Source of the DNA: Streptomyces cellostaticus
Lineage (GTDB): Bacteria; Actinomycetota; Actinomycetes; Streptomycetales; Streptomycetaceae
Assembly: GCF_023630175.1 (NCBI RefSeq)
Contig: NZ_JALLIN010000008.1
Coordinates: 1-64,000 of the forward strand
Length of the DNA stretch: 64,000 bases
Direction: 5' to 3'
Part shown: piece by piece, positions 25,397 to 35,350 of the stretch
Numbering within the stretch: the first letter of the stretch is position 1
Layout: each line of letters starts with the position of its first letter
Position numbers and translations under genes: made by a program
The notes under the pieces: generated by a model
Told to the model about the DNA's origin: nothing
Seen by the model: only the letters and a program-made list of their open reading frames with translations
Database searches by the model: none

Positions 25397-27378
25397 TGGC
25401 CGGGCCCATGGGACGCATGATGGCCGGGGGCGGCCCCGACCAGCGCTCGATGGACTTCAAGGGCTCGGGCAAGCGGCTCGTCGCCCAGTTCAGGCCCGAG
25501 CGGGTCACCATCTACGCCCTGCTGCTGTGCGTGGTCGTCAGCGTGACCCTGAGCGTGCTCGGCCCGAAGATCCTCGGCAGGGCCACCGACCTGGTCTTCG
25601 CCGGCATCGTCGGCCGCCGGATGCCGGCCGGGGACACCAAGGAGCAGGTGCTCCAGTCGATGCGCGAGCACGGCCAGGGCCAGATCGCGGACATGCTCAG
25701 GGGCACCGACTTCACCCCCGGCGAGGGCATCGACTTCGGTGCCGTCGGGCAGGTGCTGCTGCTCGCGCTCGGCACCTTCCTGGTCGCCGGTCTGCTGATG
25801 GCGGTCGCGACCCGGCTGGTCAACCGCGCGGTGAACCGCACCATGTACCGGCTGCGCGAGTCGGTGCAGACGAAGCTGTCGCGGCTGCCGCTGTCGTACT
25901 TCGACAAGCGCCAGCGCGGTGAGGTGCTCTCCCGCGCGACCAACGACATCGACAACATCGGGCAGACGCTCCAGCAGTCGATGGGCCAGCTCATCAACGC
26001 GGTGCTGACCATCATCGGTGTGCTGGTGATGATGTTCTACGTCTCCTGGCTGCTGGCACTGGTCGCGCTGGTGACGGTGCCCCTGTCGTTCGTGGTCGCC
26101 ACCCGGGTCGGCAAGCGGTCGCAGCCGCACTTCGTGCAGCAGTGGCGCACCACCGGCAAGCTGAACGCGCACGTCGAGGAGATGTACACCGGTCACACCC
26201 TGGTGAAGGTGTTCGGCCGGCAGGAGGAGTCGGCGAAGCAGTTCGCCGAGCAGAACGAGGCACTGTACGAGGCCGGGTTCCGGGCGCAGTTCAACAGCGG
26301 CGCCATGCAGCCGCTGATGATGTTCGTGTCCAACCTCAACTACGTGCTGGTGGCCGTCGTCGGTGGGCTCAGGGTCGCGTCGGGCGCGCTGTCGATCGGT
26401 GATGTGCAGGCCTTCATCCAGTACTCGCGGCAGTTCTCGATGCCGCTGACGCAGGTCGCGTCGATGGCCAACCTGGTGCAGTCGGGTGTCGCCTCGGCGG
26501 AGCGGGTCTTCGAACTCCTGGACGCGGAGGAGCAGGAGGCGGATCCGGTGCCGGGCGTGCGCCCCGAGGAACTGCGCGGACGGGTGTGCCTGGAACACGT
26601 GTCGTTCCGGTACGACCCGGAGAAGCCGCTGATCGAGGATCTGTCGCTGACGGTGGAGCCCGGGCAGACGGTGGCGATCGTCGGCCCGACCGGTGCGGGC
26701 AAGACCACGCTGGTCAACCTGCTGATGCGGTTCTACGACGTCTCCGGCGGGCGCATCACACTGGACGGGGTGGACGTGCGGCGCATGTCCCGGGACGAAC
26801 TGCGCTCGGGCATCGGCATGGTGCTCCAGGACACCTGGCTGTTCGGCGGCACCATCGCCGAGAACATCGCCTACGGTGCCGGTGTGGAAGGGGGCGCGCG
26901 AAGCGCACCCGGTCAGGACGGCGGCGGCCGTCGGGTGGGCGACGTCACCCGGGGTGAGATCGAGGAGGCGGCCCGCGCGGCCCACGCGGACCGGTTCATC
27001 CGCACCCTGCCCGACGGCTACGACACCGTGATCGACGACGAGGGCTCCGGGGTCAGCGCCGGTGAGAAGCAGCTCATCACGATCGCTCGGGCCTTCCTGT
27101 CCGACCCGGTGATCCTGGTGCTGGACGAGGCCACGAGTTCCGTGGACACCCGTACCGAGGTGCTGATCCAGAAGGCGATGGCCAAGCTCGCGCACGGCCG
27201 TACGTCGTTCGTCATCGCGCACCGGCTGTCGACGATCCGGGACGCCGACACCATCCTGGTGATGGAGAACGGCTCCATCGTCGAACAGGGCGCGCACAAC
27301 GAGCTGCTGGCGGCCGACGGGGCGTACTCCCGGCTGTACAAGGCCCAGTTCGCCCAGGCCGTGGCCGAGGTGGACTGA
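25396..27378 (+). CDS. ABC exporter half-transporter, catalytic partner
   Basis: 660-aa half-transporter. It has a longer N-terminus with Gly/Met-rich start, an extra cytoplasmic or periplasmic insert between TM1 and TM2 (EQVLQSMREHGQGQIADMLR), then six TM helices. The NBD has Walker A GPTGAGKTT, Walker B VLDEATSSVD with catalytic Glu, and switch His in VIAHRLSTI. Its signature is VSAGEKQLITIA, a noncanonical form that complements the degenerate site of its partner. A Gly/Arg-rich linker (26881-26955) is inserted between Q-loop and signature. Confidence 0.9.
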   Translation: MAGPMGRMMAGGGPDQRSMDFKGSGKRLVAQFRPERVTIYALLLCVVVSVTLSVLGPKILGRATDLVFAGIVGRRMPAGDTKEQVLQSMREHGQGQIADMLRGTDFTPGEGIDFGAVGQVLLLALGTFLVAGLLMAVATRLVNRAVNRTMYRLRESVQTKLSRLPLSYFDKRQRGEVLSRATNDIDNIGQTLQQSMGQLINAVLTIIGVLVMMFYVSWLLALVALVTVPLSFVVATRVGKRSQPHFVQQWRTTGKLNAHVEEMYTGHTLVKVFGRQEESAKQFAEQNEALYEAGFRAQFNSGAMQPLMMFVSNLNYVLVAVVGGLRVASGALSIGDVQAFIQYSRQFSMPLTQVASMANLVQSGVASAERVFELLDAEEQEADPVPGVRPEELRGRVCLEHVSFRYDPEKPLIEDLSLTVEPGQTVAIVGPTGAGKTTLVNLLMRFYDVSGGRITLDGVDVRRMSRDELRSGIGMVLQDTWLFGGTIAENIAYGAGVEGGARSAPGQDGGGRRVGDVTRGEIEEAARAAHADRFIRTLPDGYDTVIDDEGSGVSAGEKQLITIARAFLSDPVILVLDEATSSVDTRTEVLIQKAMAKLAHGRTSFVIAHRLSTIRDADTILVMENGSIVEQGAHNELLAADGAYSRLYKAQFAQAVAEVD

Positions 27379-27417
27379 TCCCGCGGCGGGGGCCGCTCAC
27401 CTGGTGGGCGGCCCCGG

Positions 27418-28587
27418 TCAGTCGAGGTAGCCCCGCAACTGGTCCGCGAACGTGTGGTCGCGGAGCTTGTTGAGGGTCTTGGACTCGATCTGCCGTATCC
27501 GCTCCCGGGTGACACCGAACAGGCGCCCGATCTCCTCCAGGGTGCGGGGGCGGCCGTCGGCGAGGCCGTAGCGGAGCTGGACGACCTTCCGCTCGCGCTC
27601 GCCGAGGGTGGAGAGCACGGCCTCCAGGTGCTCCCGGAGCAGCAGGAAGGCGGCCGACTCCACGGGGCTCGCGGCGTCGCCGTCCTCGATGAGGTCGCCG
27701 AGGGCCACCTCGTCCTCCTCGCCCACCGGGGCGTGCAGGGACACCGGTTCCTGGGCGAGCCGCAGCACCTCGCGGACGCGCTCGGGCGGCAGGTCGAGCT
27801 GGGCGGCGACCTCTTCGGGGGCGGGCTCGTAGCCGCGCTCCTGCAGCATGCGGCGCTGGACGCGGACGACCCGGTTGATCAGTTCCACCACGTGCACGGG
27901 CACCCGGATCGTGCGGGCCTGGTCGGCCAGGGCTCGGGACATGGCCTGCCGGATCCACCAGGTGGCGTAGGTGGAGAACTTGTAGCCGCGGGCGTAGTCG
28001 AACTTCTCCACGGCCCTGATGAGCCCGAGGTTGCCCTCCTGCACCAGGTCGAGCATGGTCAGGCCGCGGCCGACGTACCGCTTCGCCACGGACACCACGA
28101 GCCGCAGGTTGGCCTCGATCAGCCGGCGCTTGGCCATCCGGCCCATGACGACCAGCCGGTCCAGGTCGTGCGCGAGCCGGCTGTCCAGGTCGGGGGTGCC
28201 GCTCAGCTTCTCCTCGGCGAACAGTCCGGCCTCCACCTTGCGGGCGAGGTCGACCTCCTCGGCGGCGGTGAGCAGCGGGATGCGGCCGATCTCGCGCAGG
28301 TACTGGCGAAACAGATCCGCGGAGGGGCCGCCGGTCTCGGCCCGCGCGGCGACCGCGGGCCCCGCCGGCTCGGCGGACTCGGCGGGCTCAGCGGGCTCAG
28401 CGGGCTCCTCCGCCAGCGCCTCGGCGGGTGGCTCCGCCGGCTCACCGGTCTGCTCCTGGCCCGCCTCGGGGTGGCCGAAGGCGCGGCTCTGCGGGGGGAC
28501 GGCCACGAGGACTCCGGACTCCGCGCCGGGCCCGTCGGCCGTGCCGGCGGCGCTGGTGTCGGTCTGGGTGAGGGTACGGGTCTGCAC
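27418..28587 (-). CDS. hrdA: RNA polymerase sigma factor, HrdA-like (sigma-70 group 2)
   Basis: 389-aa primary-like sigma factor. A low-complexity Pro/Glu/Ala N-terminus ([15 protein letters not shown] region, about 45-80) is followed by region 1.2 ([17 protein letters not shown]), region 2 with [20 protein letters not shown] and [19 protein letters not shown], region 3, and region 4 [20 protein letters not shown]. All core and promoter-binding segments are intact. It starts at GTG with AGGAGG upstream. The position next to dnaG matches hrdA in Streptomyces, a nonessential homologue of HrdB; the exact paralogue name rests mainly on this context. Confidence 0.82.
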   Translation of the reverse strand: MQTRTLTQTDTSAAGTADGPGAESGVLVAVPPQSRAFGHPEAGQEQTGEPAEPPAEALAEEPAEPAEPAESAEPAGPAVAARAETGGPSADLFRQYLREIGRIPLLTAAEEVDLARKVEAGLFAEEKLSGTPDLDSRLAHDLDRLVVMGRMAKRRLIEANLRLVVSVAKRYVGRGLTMLDLVQEGNLGLIRAVEKFDYARGYKFSTYATWWIRQAMSRALADQARTIRVPVHVVELINRVVRVQRRMLQERGYEPAPEEVAAQLDLPPERVREVLRLAQEPVSLHAPVGEEDEVALGDLIEDGDAASPVESAAFLLLREHLEAVLSTLGERERKVVQLRYGLADGRPRTLEEIGRLFGVTRERIRQIESKTLNKLRDHTFADQLRGYLD

Positions 28588-28746
28588 GGGGGGCGACCTC
28601 CTGGGGCAGGCACCGGGGACTCGGGCACCGCCCCCAGTGTGGGGGAAGACACATCGCCGCCACGAGGGGCGTGCGGTGACTTTTTGCGTCCGCTTCGTGA
28701 CGCGGCGGATATCCGGCCCGGCCGACGCACGGCCGGGACCGGCCCC

Positions 28747-30654
28747 TCACAGCGCTGCGGCGCCCCGTTCGCGCAGAGCCTGGTCGTACTGCTGCAGGAC
28801 CCACATCTCGTTCTGCACGGCGGCCAGTTGGGCCGGGTCCCCGCCGGTGGACAGGCGGGTGAGCTGGGACTGGATGTCGCGGATGCGGCGCTCCACGGCA
28901 CGGCGGCGGATCTGCACCAGCACCGTGCCCGCGTACGTCTCGTCGACGGTGCGGCGCAGGATCGGTTCGACGGCCAGCTCGGTGACCATGGCGCGGGCGG
29001 TGTCGTCGGGTGCGGCGTCCCGGACGCGGACCAGGTACCCCTGTCCGTCCTCGACGCCGTACTCGGCGCCGCCCGCCTCCGCGATGGTCAGGCGCACGGC
29101 GGCGTAGGGCGGGGCGGTGAACTCGTCCACGCCGTACGCGTCGAAGGCCGGGGAGACCAGGTCGGGGCGCTGGAGGGCGAGTTTGAGCAGCTCGCGCTCG
29201 GCCGCGTGGACGGGGTTGCGCAGGGTGAGGGCCGGGCCGGACGGGGCCGCGCCCTGGGGGCCGGTCTCCCACTGCTGCTGCGGGCCGCGGGGCTGCTGCT
29301 GCGGGCCCCCCTTGCCGCGTTCGCGGGCCCAGCGGGCGAGCTGGGCGACCCGCTTGACCACGAACTGGGTGTCGAGGATGCCGAGCATCCCGGCCAGCTC
29401 GACGGCGACCTCGTGCTGGGCGCCGCTGTTCTTGATGCGGGCGACGATCGGGGCGGCCTCGTCCAGGGCGGCGGCCCGGCCGGCCGGGGTGTCCAGGTCA
29501 TAGCGGGCGACGATCTGGCGCAGCGCGAACTCGAAGAGCGGGGTGCGCGGTTGGGCCAGGTCGGCGACCGCCTCGTCGCCCTTGGCCAGGCGCAGCTCAC
29601 AGGGGTCCATGCCGTCGGGGGCGATCGCGATGTAGGTCTCGGCGGCGAACTTCTGGTCGTCCTCGAAGGCCCGCAGGGCCGCCTTCTGCCCGGCCGCGTC
29701 ACCGTCGAAGGTGAAGATCACCCGGGCGGAGCCGTTGTCCATGAGGAGCCGGCGGAGGATCTTGATGTGGTCGCCGCCGAAGGCCGTGCCGCAGGTGGCG
29801 ATGGCCGTGGTGACCCCGGCGAGGTGGCAGGCCATGACATCGGTGTAGCCCTCGACGACGACGGCCCGGCTGGTCTTGGCGATGTGCTGCTTGGCCAGGT
29901 CGATGCCGTAGAGGACCTGGGACTTGCGGTAGATCGCCGTCTCCGGCGTGTTCAGGTACTTGGGCCCGTTGTCCGCCTCGTACAGCTTGCGGGCGCCGAA
30001 GCCGACGACCTCGCCGCCGATGTCCCGGATGGGCCACATCAGACGGCCCCGGAACCGGTCGATGGGGCCGCGGCGGCCTTCCTGGGAGAGGCCGGAGAGC
30101 AGCAGCTCCTTGTCGGTGAAGCCCTGGCCGCGCAGATAGCGGGTGAGGTGGTCCCAGCCCTGGGGGCTGTAGCCGACGCCGAAGTGCACGGCGGCCGCCT
30201 GGTCGAAGCCACGCTCGGCGAGGAAGACCCGGCCGGTCTCGGCCTCGGCGCTCCGGGCGAGCTGTTCGGCGTACCACTGGGCGGCGATCTTGTGCGCCTC
30301 GACCAGACGGATGCGCTCGCCGCGCTGGTGGGCGGGGTTGTACCCGCCCTCCTCGTAGCGCAGGGTGATGCCGGCCTGGGCGGCGAGCCGCTCGACCGCC
30401 TCGGAGAAGGAGAGGTGGTCCACCTTCATCACGAAGGTGATGGTGTCGCCGCCCTCCTGGCAGCCGAAGCAGTGGAAGAGTCCCTTGCTCGGGCTGACCT
30501 GGAAGGACGGCGACTTCTCGTCGTGGAAGGGGCAGAGCCCCTTGAGGTTGCCGCCGCCGGCGTTGCGTAGCTGGAGGTACTCGGAGACCACGGCGTCGAT
30601 CGGGACCGCGTCCCGTACCGCCTTCACGTCCTCGTCGTTGATCCGTCCTGCCAC
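28747..30654 (-). CDS. dnaG: DNA primase DnaG
   Basis: 635-aa primase, typical length. The N-terminal zinc-binding domain shows CPFHDEKSPSF...FHCFGCQEGGD (CHC2 ligands). The RNA polymerase core with Toprim follows (VVEGYTDVMACH with the Glu, then FTFDGDAAGQKAALRAF with the DxD). A Pro/Gln-rich linker and a C-terminal helicase-interaction domain end the protein. It synthesises RNA primers for DNA replication. GTG start, weak ribosome site. Its gene lies upstream of hrdA in the same direction. Confidence 0.95.
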   Translation of the reverse strand: MAGRINDEDVKAVRDAVPIDAVVSEYLQLRNAGGGNLKGLCPFHDEKSPSFQVSPSKGLFHCFGCQEGGDTITFVMKVDHLSFSEAVERLAAQAGITLRYEEGGYNPAHQRGERIRLVEAHKIAAQWYAEQLARSAEAETGRVFLAERGFDQAAAVHFGVGYSPQGWDHLTRYLRGQGFTDKELLLSGLSQEGRRGPIDRFRGRLMWPIRDIGGEVVGFGARKLYEADNGPKYLNTPETAIYRKSQVLYGIDLAKQHIAKTSRAVVVEGYTDVMACHLAGVTTAIATCGTAFGGDHIKILRRLLMDNGSARVIFTFDGDAAGQKAALRAFEDDQKFAAETYIAIAPDGMDPCELRLAKGDEAVADLAQPRTPLFEFALRQIVARYDLDTPAGRAAALDEAAPIVARIKNSGAQHEVAVELAGMLGILDTQFVVKRVAQLARWARERGKGGPQQQPRGPQQQWETGPQGAAPSGPALTLRNPVHAAERELLKLALQRPDLVSPAFDAYGVDEFTAPPYAAVRLTIAEAGGAEYGVEDGQGYLVRVRDAAPDDTARAMVTELAVEPILRRTVDETYAGTVLVQIRRRAVERRIRDIQSQLTRLSTGGDPAQLAAVQNEMWVLQQYDQALRERGAAAL

Positions 30655-30714
30655 GATGCGATTCTACGGGGCCGGACCGACACCCCCCGGCACGCTGCCC
30701 GGCGCCCGCGGGGA

Positions 30715-31980
30715 TCAGGAGGCGAGGCCGTCGAGGGGTACGTGGGGGTCGGCGAGCGCGTCGGTGTCCACCCGGGCGCGGGAGCGGATGAGGTTCTGGA
30801 CGGGCTCCGTGACATCCCACACGTTCACGTTCATTCCGGCCAGTACGCGGCCCTCCCGGAGCCAGAACGCGATGAACTCCCGCTTGCCCGCGTCGCCCCG
30901 GATGACCACCTCGTCGTACGACCCGGGCGGTGCCCAGCCGCTGTACTCCATGCCCAGGTCGTACTGGTCGGTGAAGAAGTACGGCACGCGGTCGTAGGCG
31001 ACGTCCCGGCCGAGCATCGCGCGGGCGGCGACCGGGCCGCCGTTCAGGGCGTTGGCCCAGTGCTCGACGCGGAGCCGGGTGTCGAACAGGGCGTGCGGGA
31101 AGGCGGCGACGTCGCCGGCCGCGTGGATGTCCGGGTCGGACGTCCGCAGCCGTTCGTCGACCACGACCCCGCCCCCGTGCGCCCGGTCGGCCAGCTCCAG
31201 GCCCGCCGCCTCGGCCAGGGCGGTCCGCGGGGCCGCGCCGATCGCCGCGAGCACCGCGTGGGCGGGGTGCTCCTCGCCGTCGTCGGTGCGGGCGGCGAGG
31301 ACCACGCCGTCCTGGCCGACGATCTCGGTGAGCCGCACCCCGAAGCGGAAGCGGACGCCGTGGGCGTGGTGCAGCTCCGCGAAGACGTTGCCCAGCTCGG
31401 GGCCGAGGACGCCGTGCAGCGGGGTCGCCGCCGGCTCGATCACCGTCACCTCGGCCCCGTACTCGCGGGCCGCCGCCGCGACCTCCAGGCCGATCCAGCC
31501 GGCGCCGGCGATCACCAGGTGGCCGTTGTCCCGGCCGAGCGCGGCCAGCACGCGCTTGAGCCGCTCGGCGTGGGCGAGGCGGCGCAGATGGTGCACGCCC
31601 GCGAGGTCGGTGCCGGGGATGTCAAGGCGGCGGGGTTCGGCGCCGGTGGCGAGCAGCAGCTTGTCGTAGTGGACGAGGGTGCCGTCGTCGCCGAAGCGCA
31701 CCGTCTTCGCGGCGCGGTCGATCCGGTCCACGGTCTGGCCGAGGTGCAGCTCGACGTCGTTGCGCGCGTACCAGGCGGGCTCGTGCACGAAGACGCTGTC
31801 CCGCTCCTCCTTGCCGAGCAGGTAGCCCTTGGACAGCGGGGGGCGCTCGTACGGGTGGTCGCGCTCGTCGCAGATCAGTATCACCCGGCCGGTGAAGCCC
31901 TCCGCGCGGAGCGTCTCGGCCGCCTTCGCGCCGGCGAGGCCGCCTCCGACGATGACGAATGTCTGATCCGCGTCGACCAC
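30715..31980 (-). CDS. FAD-dependent NAD(P)H oxidoreductase (ferredoxin-reductase type)
   Basis: 421-aa pyridine nucleotide-disulfide reductase fold. It shows FAD-binding FVIVGGGLAGAKAAETLR, an NAD(P)-binding LVIAGAGWIGLEVAA, and IHAAGDVAAFPHALF for the second FAD contact, followed by a C-terminal reductase domain. This pattern matches ferredoxin/rubredoxin reductases that transfer electrons to small iron-sulfur or P450 partners. GTG start with GAGGAGG 7 bases upstream. No ferredoxin gene is adjacent. Confidence 0.82.
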   Translation of the reverse strand: MVDADQTFVIVGGGLAGAKAAETLRAEGFTGRVILICDERDHPYERPPLSKGYLLGKEERDSVFVHEPAWYARNDVELHLGQTVDRIDRAAKTVRFGDDGTLVHYDKLLLATGAEPRRLDIPGTDLAGVHHLRRLAHAERLKRVLAALGRDNGHLVIAGAGWIGLEVAAAAREYGAEVTVIEPAATPLHGVLGPELGNVFAELHHAHGVRFRFGVRLTEIVGQDGVVLAARTDDGEEHPAHAVLAAIGAAPRTALAEAAGLELADRAHGGGVVVDERLRTSDPDIHAAGDVAAFPHALFDTRLRVEHWANALNGGPVAARAMLGRDVAYDRVPYFFTDQYDLGMEYSGWAPPGSYDEVVIRGDAGKREFIAFWLREGRVLAGMNVNVWDVTEPVQNLIRSRARVDTDALADPHVPLDGLAS

Positions 31981-32058
31981 TTGATGCCTCCTCGTAAGGG
32001 TGCCGCCACATGCGAGCGTCCCGCACCGGGCGGGCTGCGGGAAGGGGGAGTGCCCCGA

Positions 32059-33375
32059 TCAGGCCACCGGCGGGGCACTTTCCCGCTGGATATGCCCCGT
32101 CAGTCTCGCGTGCAGCGAGCGGGCGGAGGCGTCGGTCAGGGAGGCGATCTGGTCGACGATCACCCGCTTGCGCGCGTGATCGCCGGGTGCCGCGTCGAAC
32201 AGGGCCCGGAACTGGGGGTCCAGGCCGTCCGGCGCGCGGGCGGTGAGCGCCTCGGCCAGTTCGGCCACGACCACCCGCTGGTCGGCGCGCAGCCGCTCCT
32301 GCTCGGCGCGCTGCATGACGTACCGGTCGGCCACCGCCTTGAGCACCGCGCACTCCATGCGGGTCGCGCGGGGCACGACGAGTTCGGCGCCGTAGCGGGT
32401 GAGCCGGCCGCCGCCGTACGCGGCCCGGGTCGCGCCCTCCGCGGCCAGGCAGAACCGGCCGATGAGCTGGCTGGTGGCGTCCTTGAGGCGGGCCTGGGCC
32501 ACCGCCGTGCCGTCGTAGCCGTGCGGCCACCACTGCTGGTCCTGGAGCCGGTCGAGGGCCTCGGCCAGTTCGGCCGGATCGGTGTCCGCCGGAACGTACC
32601 GGCCGACGGCGACCTCGAACACCGCCCGCCGCTCGGGTTCGGCGTGCAGGCAGTTCGGGTCGATGTGGCCGGCGTGCAGCCCGTCCTCGACGTCGTGCAC
32701 CGAGTAGGCCACGTCGTCCGACCAGTCCATGACCTGTGCCTCGAAGCAGGTGCGGGTGCCGGGGGCGGTACTGCGCACCCAGTCGAACACCGGGCGGTCG
32801 TCCTCGTACACGCCGAACTTCACGGACGCCGGGTCGGTGGGGTGGGCGCCGCGCGGCCAGGGGTACTTGGTGGCGGCGTCGAGGGCGGCGCGGGTGAGGT
32901 TGAGGCCGACGGAGCCCTCGGGGGTGAACCGCTTGGGCTCGATCCGGGTGAGCAGTCTGAGGGACTGGGCGTTGCCCTCGAAGCCGCCGCAGTCGTCGGC
33001 GAACTCGTTCAGGGCCTGTTCGCCGTTGTGGCCGAAGGGCGGGTGGCCGAGGTCGTGCGAGAGGCAGGCCGCCTCGACCAGGTCGGGGTCGCAGCCGAGG
33101 GCGGCGCCCAGCTCACGGCCGACCTGGGCGCACTCCAGGGAGTGGGTCAGGCGCGTGCGGGGACTGGCGTCCCAGGCCTGGCTGGAGGTCCCCGGTGTGA
33201 CCACCTGGGTCTTGCCGGCCAGGCGGCGCAGGGCCCCGGAGTGCAGGACGCGGGCGCGGTCGCGCTGGAAGGCGGTGCGGCCCGGCCGTTTGTCGGGTTC
33301 GGGCGCCCAGCGTTCGACCGAGGCCTGGTCGTAGGCCGAAGCGGCTGCGGTGCCGGTGACTGCGGTGCCTTCCAT
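32059..33375 (-). CDS. dgt: Deoxyguanosinetriphosphate triphosphohydrolase-like protein
   Basis: 438-aa HD-domain hydrolase. The metal-binding residues appear in [10 protein letters not shown] (His77) and [16 protein letters not shown] (His106, Asp107), and the C-terminal half contains [17 protein letters not shown]. It belongs to the dGTPase family, which hydrolyses dNTPs to deoxynucleosides and triphosphate and so affects nucleotide pools and phage growth. Standard length and intact motifs. Confidence 0.92.
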   Translation of the reverse strand: MEGTAVTGTAAASAYDQASVERWAPEPDKRPGRTAFQRDRARVLHSGALRRLAGKTQVVTPGTSSQAWDASPRTRLTHSLECAQVGRELGAALGCDPDLVEAACLSHDLGHPPFGHNGEQALNEFADDCGGFEGNAQSLRLLTRIEPKRFTPEGSVGLNLTRAALDAATKYPWPRGAHPTDPASVKFGVYEDDRPVFDWVRSTAPGTRTCFEAQVMDWSDDVAYSVHDVEDGLHAGHIDPNCLHAEPERRAVFEVAVGRYVPADTDPAELAEALDRLQDQQWWPHGYDGTAVAQARLKDATSQLIGRFCLAAEGATRAAYGGGRLTRYGAELVVPRATRMECAVLKAVADRYVMQRAEQERLRADQRVVVAELAEALTARAPDGLDPQFRALFDAAPGDHARKRVIVDQIASLTDASARSLHARLTGHIQRESAPPVA

Positions 33376-33537
33376 GGCTCGACAGTACGGGGCGGTGGTG
33401 ACAATCGGGGGTACGGGGCGCCGGATCGCCCGCCGGGGTGTGTCGGGCCGCCGCCGCGGGTGCGTCGTGGCGCGCCCGCGCGGCGGAGCCGCACGCCGCC
33501 GCGGTCCCGCGCCCGCCGGGAAGGGCCGCCCTCGGGC

Positions 33538-34398
33538 TCAGGCCGACGCCAGGTCCGCCCGAACCGGCGTCTGCGCCCGGTCGTAGCGGTGCAGGACCAG
33601 ACGGGCCATCGCCTCGTGGGCGCCCAGGGGGGCCGAGACGATCCACGGCGCCGTCCGTGCGCACTGGGCCGCGAACCGCCCCGGTGCGGTGAAGCAGGAG
33701 GCGATCGCCACCCGGTCGCGGCCGCGTGCGGTCAGGGCCCGCACCGCGGTGTCGACCGTCGGGGCGGCCGCCGAGGCGTAGGCGGGGACGACGGGGACGC
33801 CGAGGCGCTCGGCGAGGAGGCGGGCCGTGCGGCGGGTGTCCGCGGCCGAGTCCGGGTCGCGCGAGCCCGCCGCCGCGAGGACGACCGCGCCCGTCCGGCG
33901 CGTGGCGGCGTCCTGGCCCGGGGGCCAGCCGGCCTCGAGCAGACGGGCGTGCAGGGTGTCCACCAGCAGCGGGTGCGGGCCCAGCGGGGCGGCCACGCGC
34001 GTGCGTGCGGGCGAGGCGGCCGCCATCTCGGGGATGTCGCGCTTCACGTGGTACCCCCGGCCGAGAAGCAGCGGTACGAGGATCGCGGGGGTCGCGCCCA
34101 GCGCGGCCAGGGTGTCCGGGAGCAGGGGCTCGTTCAGCTCGATGTGCCCCAGGTGGACGGGGAGGCCGGGGCGCTGCTCGCGCACCCGGTCCCGCAGGGC
34201 CCGTACGGTCCGCAGCGCGCGCGGGTCGCGGCTGCCGTGGGCGACCAGGACGAGGGCGGGCGGGGCGGGACGGCGGCGTCCGCTCGGCGAGACGAGCCGG
34301 AGCCGGTCGGCGAGTCTGCTGCTGATGCTGTTCATGAGGTGCGCCGTGCTGTCGAGATGGAGGATGGACTCGTCGCTGAGGGGGTTCGACGCCGTCAT
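33538..34398 (-). CDS. sirB: Sirohydrochlorin chelatase (CbiX/SirB family)
   Basis: 286-aa two-repeat CbiX-type chelatase. The first repeat has LVLVAHGSRDPRALRTV with the metal-binding His and continues to ILVPLLLGRGYHVKRDIPEM; the second repeat begins TGAVVLAAAGSRDPDS. It inserts Fe2+ into sirohydrochlorin to form siroheme, the cofactor of NirB encoded 10 kb away. The gene is divergent from the SanA-like gene. AGGA lies 8 bases before the ATG. The gene name follows the iron chelatase role and is inferred. Confidence 0.78.
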   Translation of the reverse strand: MTASNPLSDESILHLDSTAHLMNSISSRLADRLRLVSPSGRRRPAPPALVLVAHGSRDPRALRTVRALRDRVREQRPGLPVHLGHIELNEPLLPDTLAALGATPAILVPLLLGRGYHVKRDIPEMAAASPARTRVAAPLGPHPLLVDTLHARLLEAGWPPGQDAATRRTGAVVLAAAGSRDPDSAADTRRTARLLAERLGVPVVPAYASAAAPTVDTAVRALTARGRDRVAIASCFTAPGRFAAQCARTAPWIVSAPLGAHEAMARLVLHRYDRAQTPVRADLASA

Positions 34399-34569
34399 GG
34401 CACGATCCTGACGTGGGTACGTTGCGCCGCCGTTGCCGGGCGGTCACGGGTGTTTTCCGCGGCTTCACCGCGTACGGATGCGGCCGGTGAGGCCGATCCG
34501 GGCGTCCGGGCGAACCGGATCACCCCGGCCCGCGTCCTCCTGGTCGGAACCGACGCAGGGGGGAACCGC

Positions 34570-35247
34570 ATGACGACGCGCCGACCTCGGCTGCCACGCA
34601 CCCGCAGGGGGTGGCGGCGGCTGGTGCAGGCCGTGATGGCCGGGTGCGTGCTGGCACTGCTGCCGGCGACCTGGCTGTACGTGTCGACGGCGGACCGGCT
34701 GCGGACCGCGGCGGACGTGCCGCGCACCGAGGTCGCGGTGGTGTTCGGGGCCGGGCTGTGGGACGGGGAGCCGTCGCCGTACCTCGCGCACCGGCTGGAC
34801 GCGGCGGCCGGGCTGTACCGGCAGGGGCGCATCGAGGCGGTCCTCGTCACCGGGGACAACAGCCGTGAGGACTACGACGAGCCCGACGCCATGCGCGCCT
34901 ATCTGACCCGGCACGGGGTGCCGGACGCGCGCGTCGTCAGCGACTACGCGGGCTTCGACACCTGGGACTCCTGCGTGCGGGCCAAGAAGATCTTCGGGGT
35001 GGACCGGGCGGTGCTGATCAGCCAGGGCTTCCACATCCGGCGGGCGGTGGCGCTGTGCGAGGCGGCGGGAGTGGACTCCTACGGTCTCGGGGTCGACGCC
35101 AAGCACGACGTGACCTGGTACTACGGCGGGACGCGCGAGGTGTTCGCGGCGGGCAAGGCACTGCTGGACGCGGTGTTCCAGCCGGATCCGCGGTTCCTCG
35201 GGCCGAAGGAGCACGGCGTGGCACGGGCGCTCGCGTCCGGCCGGTGA
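34570..35247 (+). CDS. SanA/YdcF-like DUF218 membrane protein
   Basis: 225-aa protein with a basic N-terminus and one TM helix (VMAGCVLALLPATWLYV, about residues 22-40), then a DUF218 domain: TEVAVVFGAGLWDGEPSPYL, VLVTGDNSREDYDEP, and VLISQGFHIRRAVALCEAAG. This matches SanA (vancomycin exclusion) type envelope proteins. The chemical function is unknown. It has a GGGG ribosome-site-like run, and the gene is upstream of nasA in the same direction. Confidence 0.8.
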   Translation: MTTRRPRLPRTRRGWRRLVQAVMAGCVLALLPATWLYVSTADRLRTAADVPRTEVAVVFGAGLWDGEPSPYLAHRLDAAAGLYRQGRIEAVLVTGDNSREDYDEPDAMRAYLTRHGVPDARVVSDYAGFDTWDSCVRAKKIFGVDRAVLISQGFHIRRAVALCEAAGVDSYGLGVDAKHDVTWYYGGTREVFAAGKALLDAVFQPDPRFLGPKEHGVARALASGR

Positions 35248-35299
35248 CCGGCGCCTCACGGCGGGCGGGCGGGCGCGGGGAGGACGGCTTCCCGGCCGT

Positions 35300-35338
35300 G
35301 TAACAGGGAGCCGCCGCGGGCCGTAACACTCCGGAAGC
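35300..35338 (+). promoter_or_regulatory. GlnR-like box upstream of nasA
   Basis: GTAAC, ACTCCG spacer, GAAGC (35323-35338) matches the GlnR half-site pair GTNAC-N6-GAAAC with one mismatch. A second GTAAC starts at 35300, 23 bases upstream. GlnR activates nitrate assimilation under nitrogen limitation in streptomycetes, so nasA is probably regulated by it. Confidence 0.5.
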
Positions 35339-35350
35339 ACGCTGGTCGGC

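Noticed and set aside
27454..35247. Very long plus-strand ORFs (1038 and 1501 aa) antisense to hrdA, dnaG, the reductase and dgt
   Set aside because: Composition is Gly/Val/Ala/Arg-rich without domains, and the opposite strand carries clear conserved genes. Only the end of the second one (from 34570) is a real gene.
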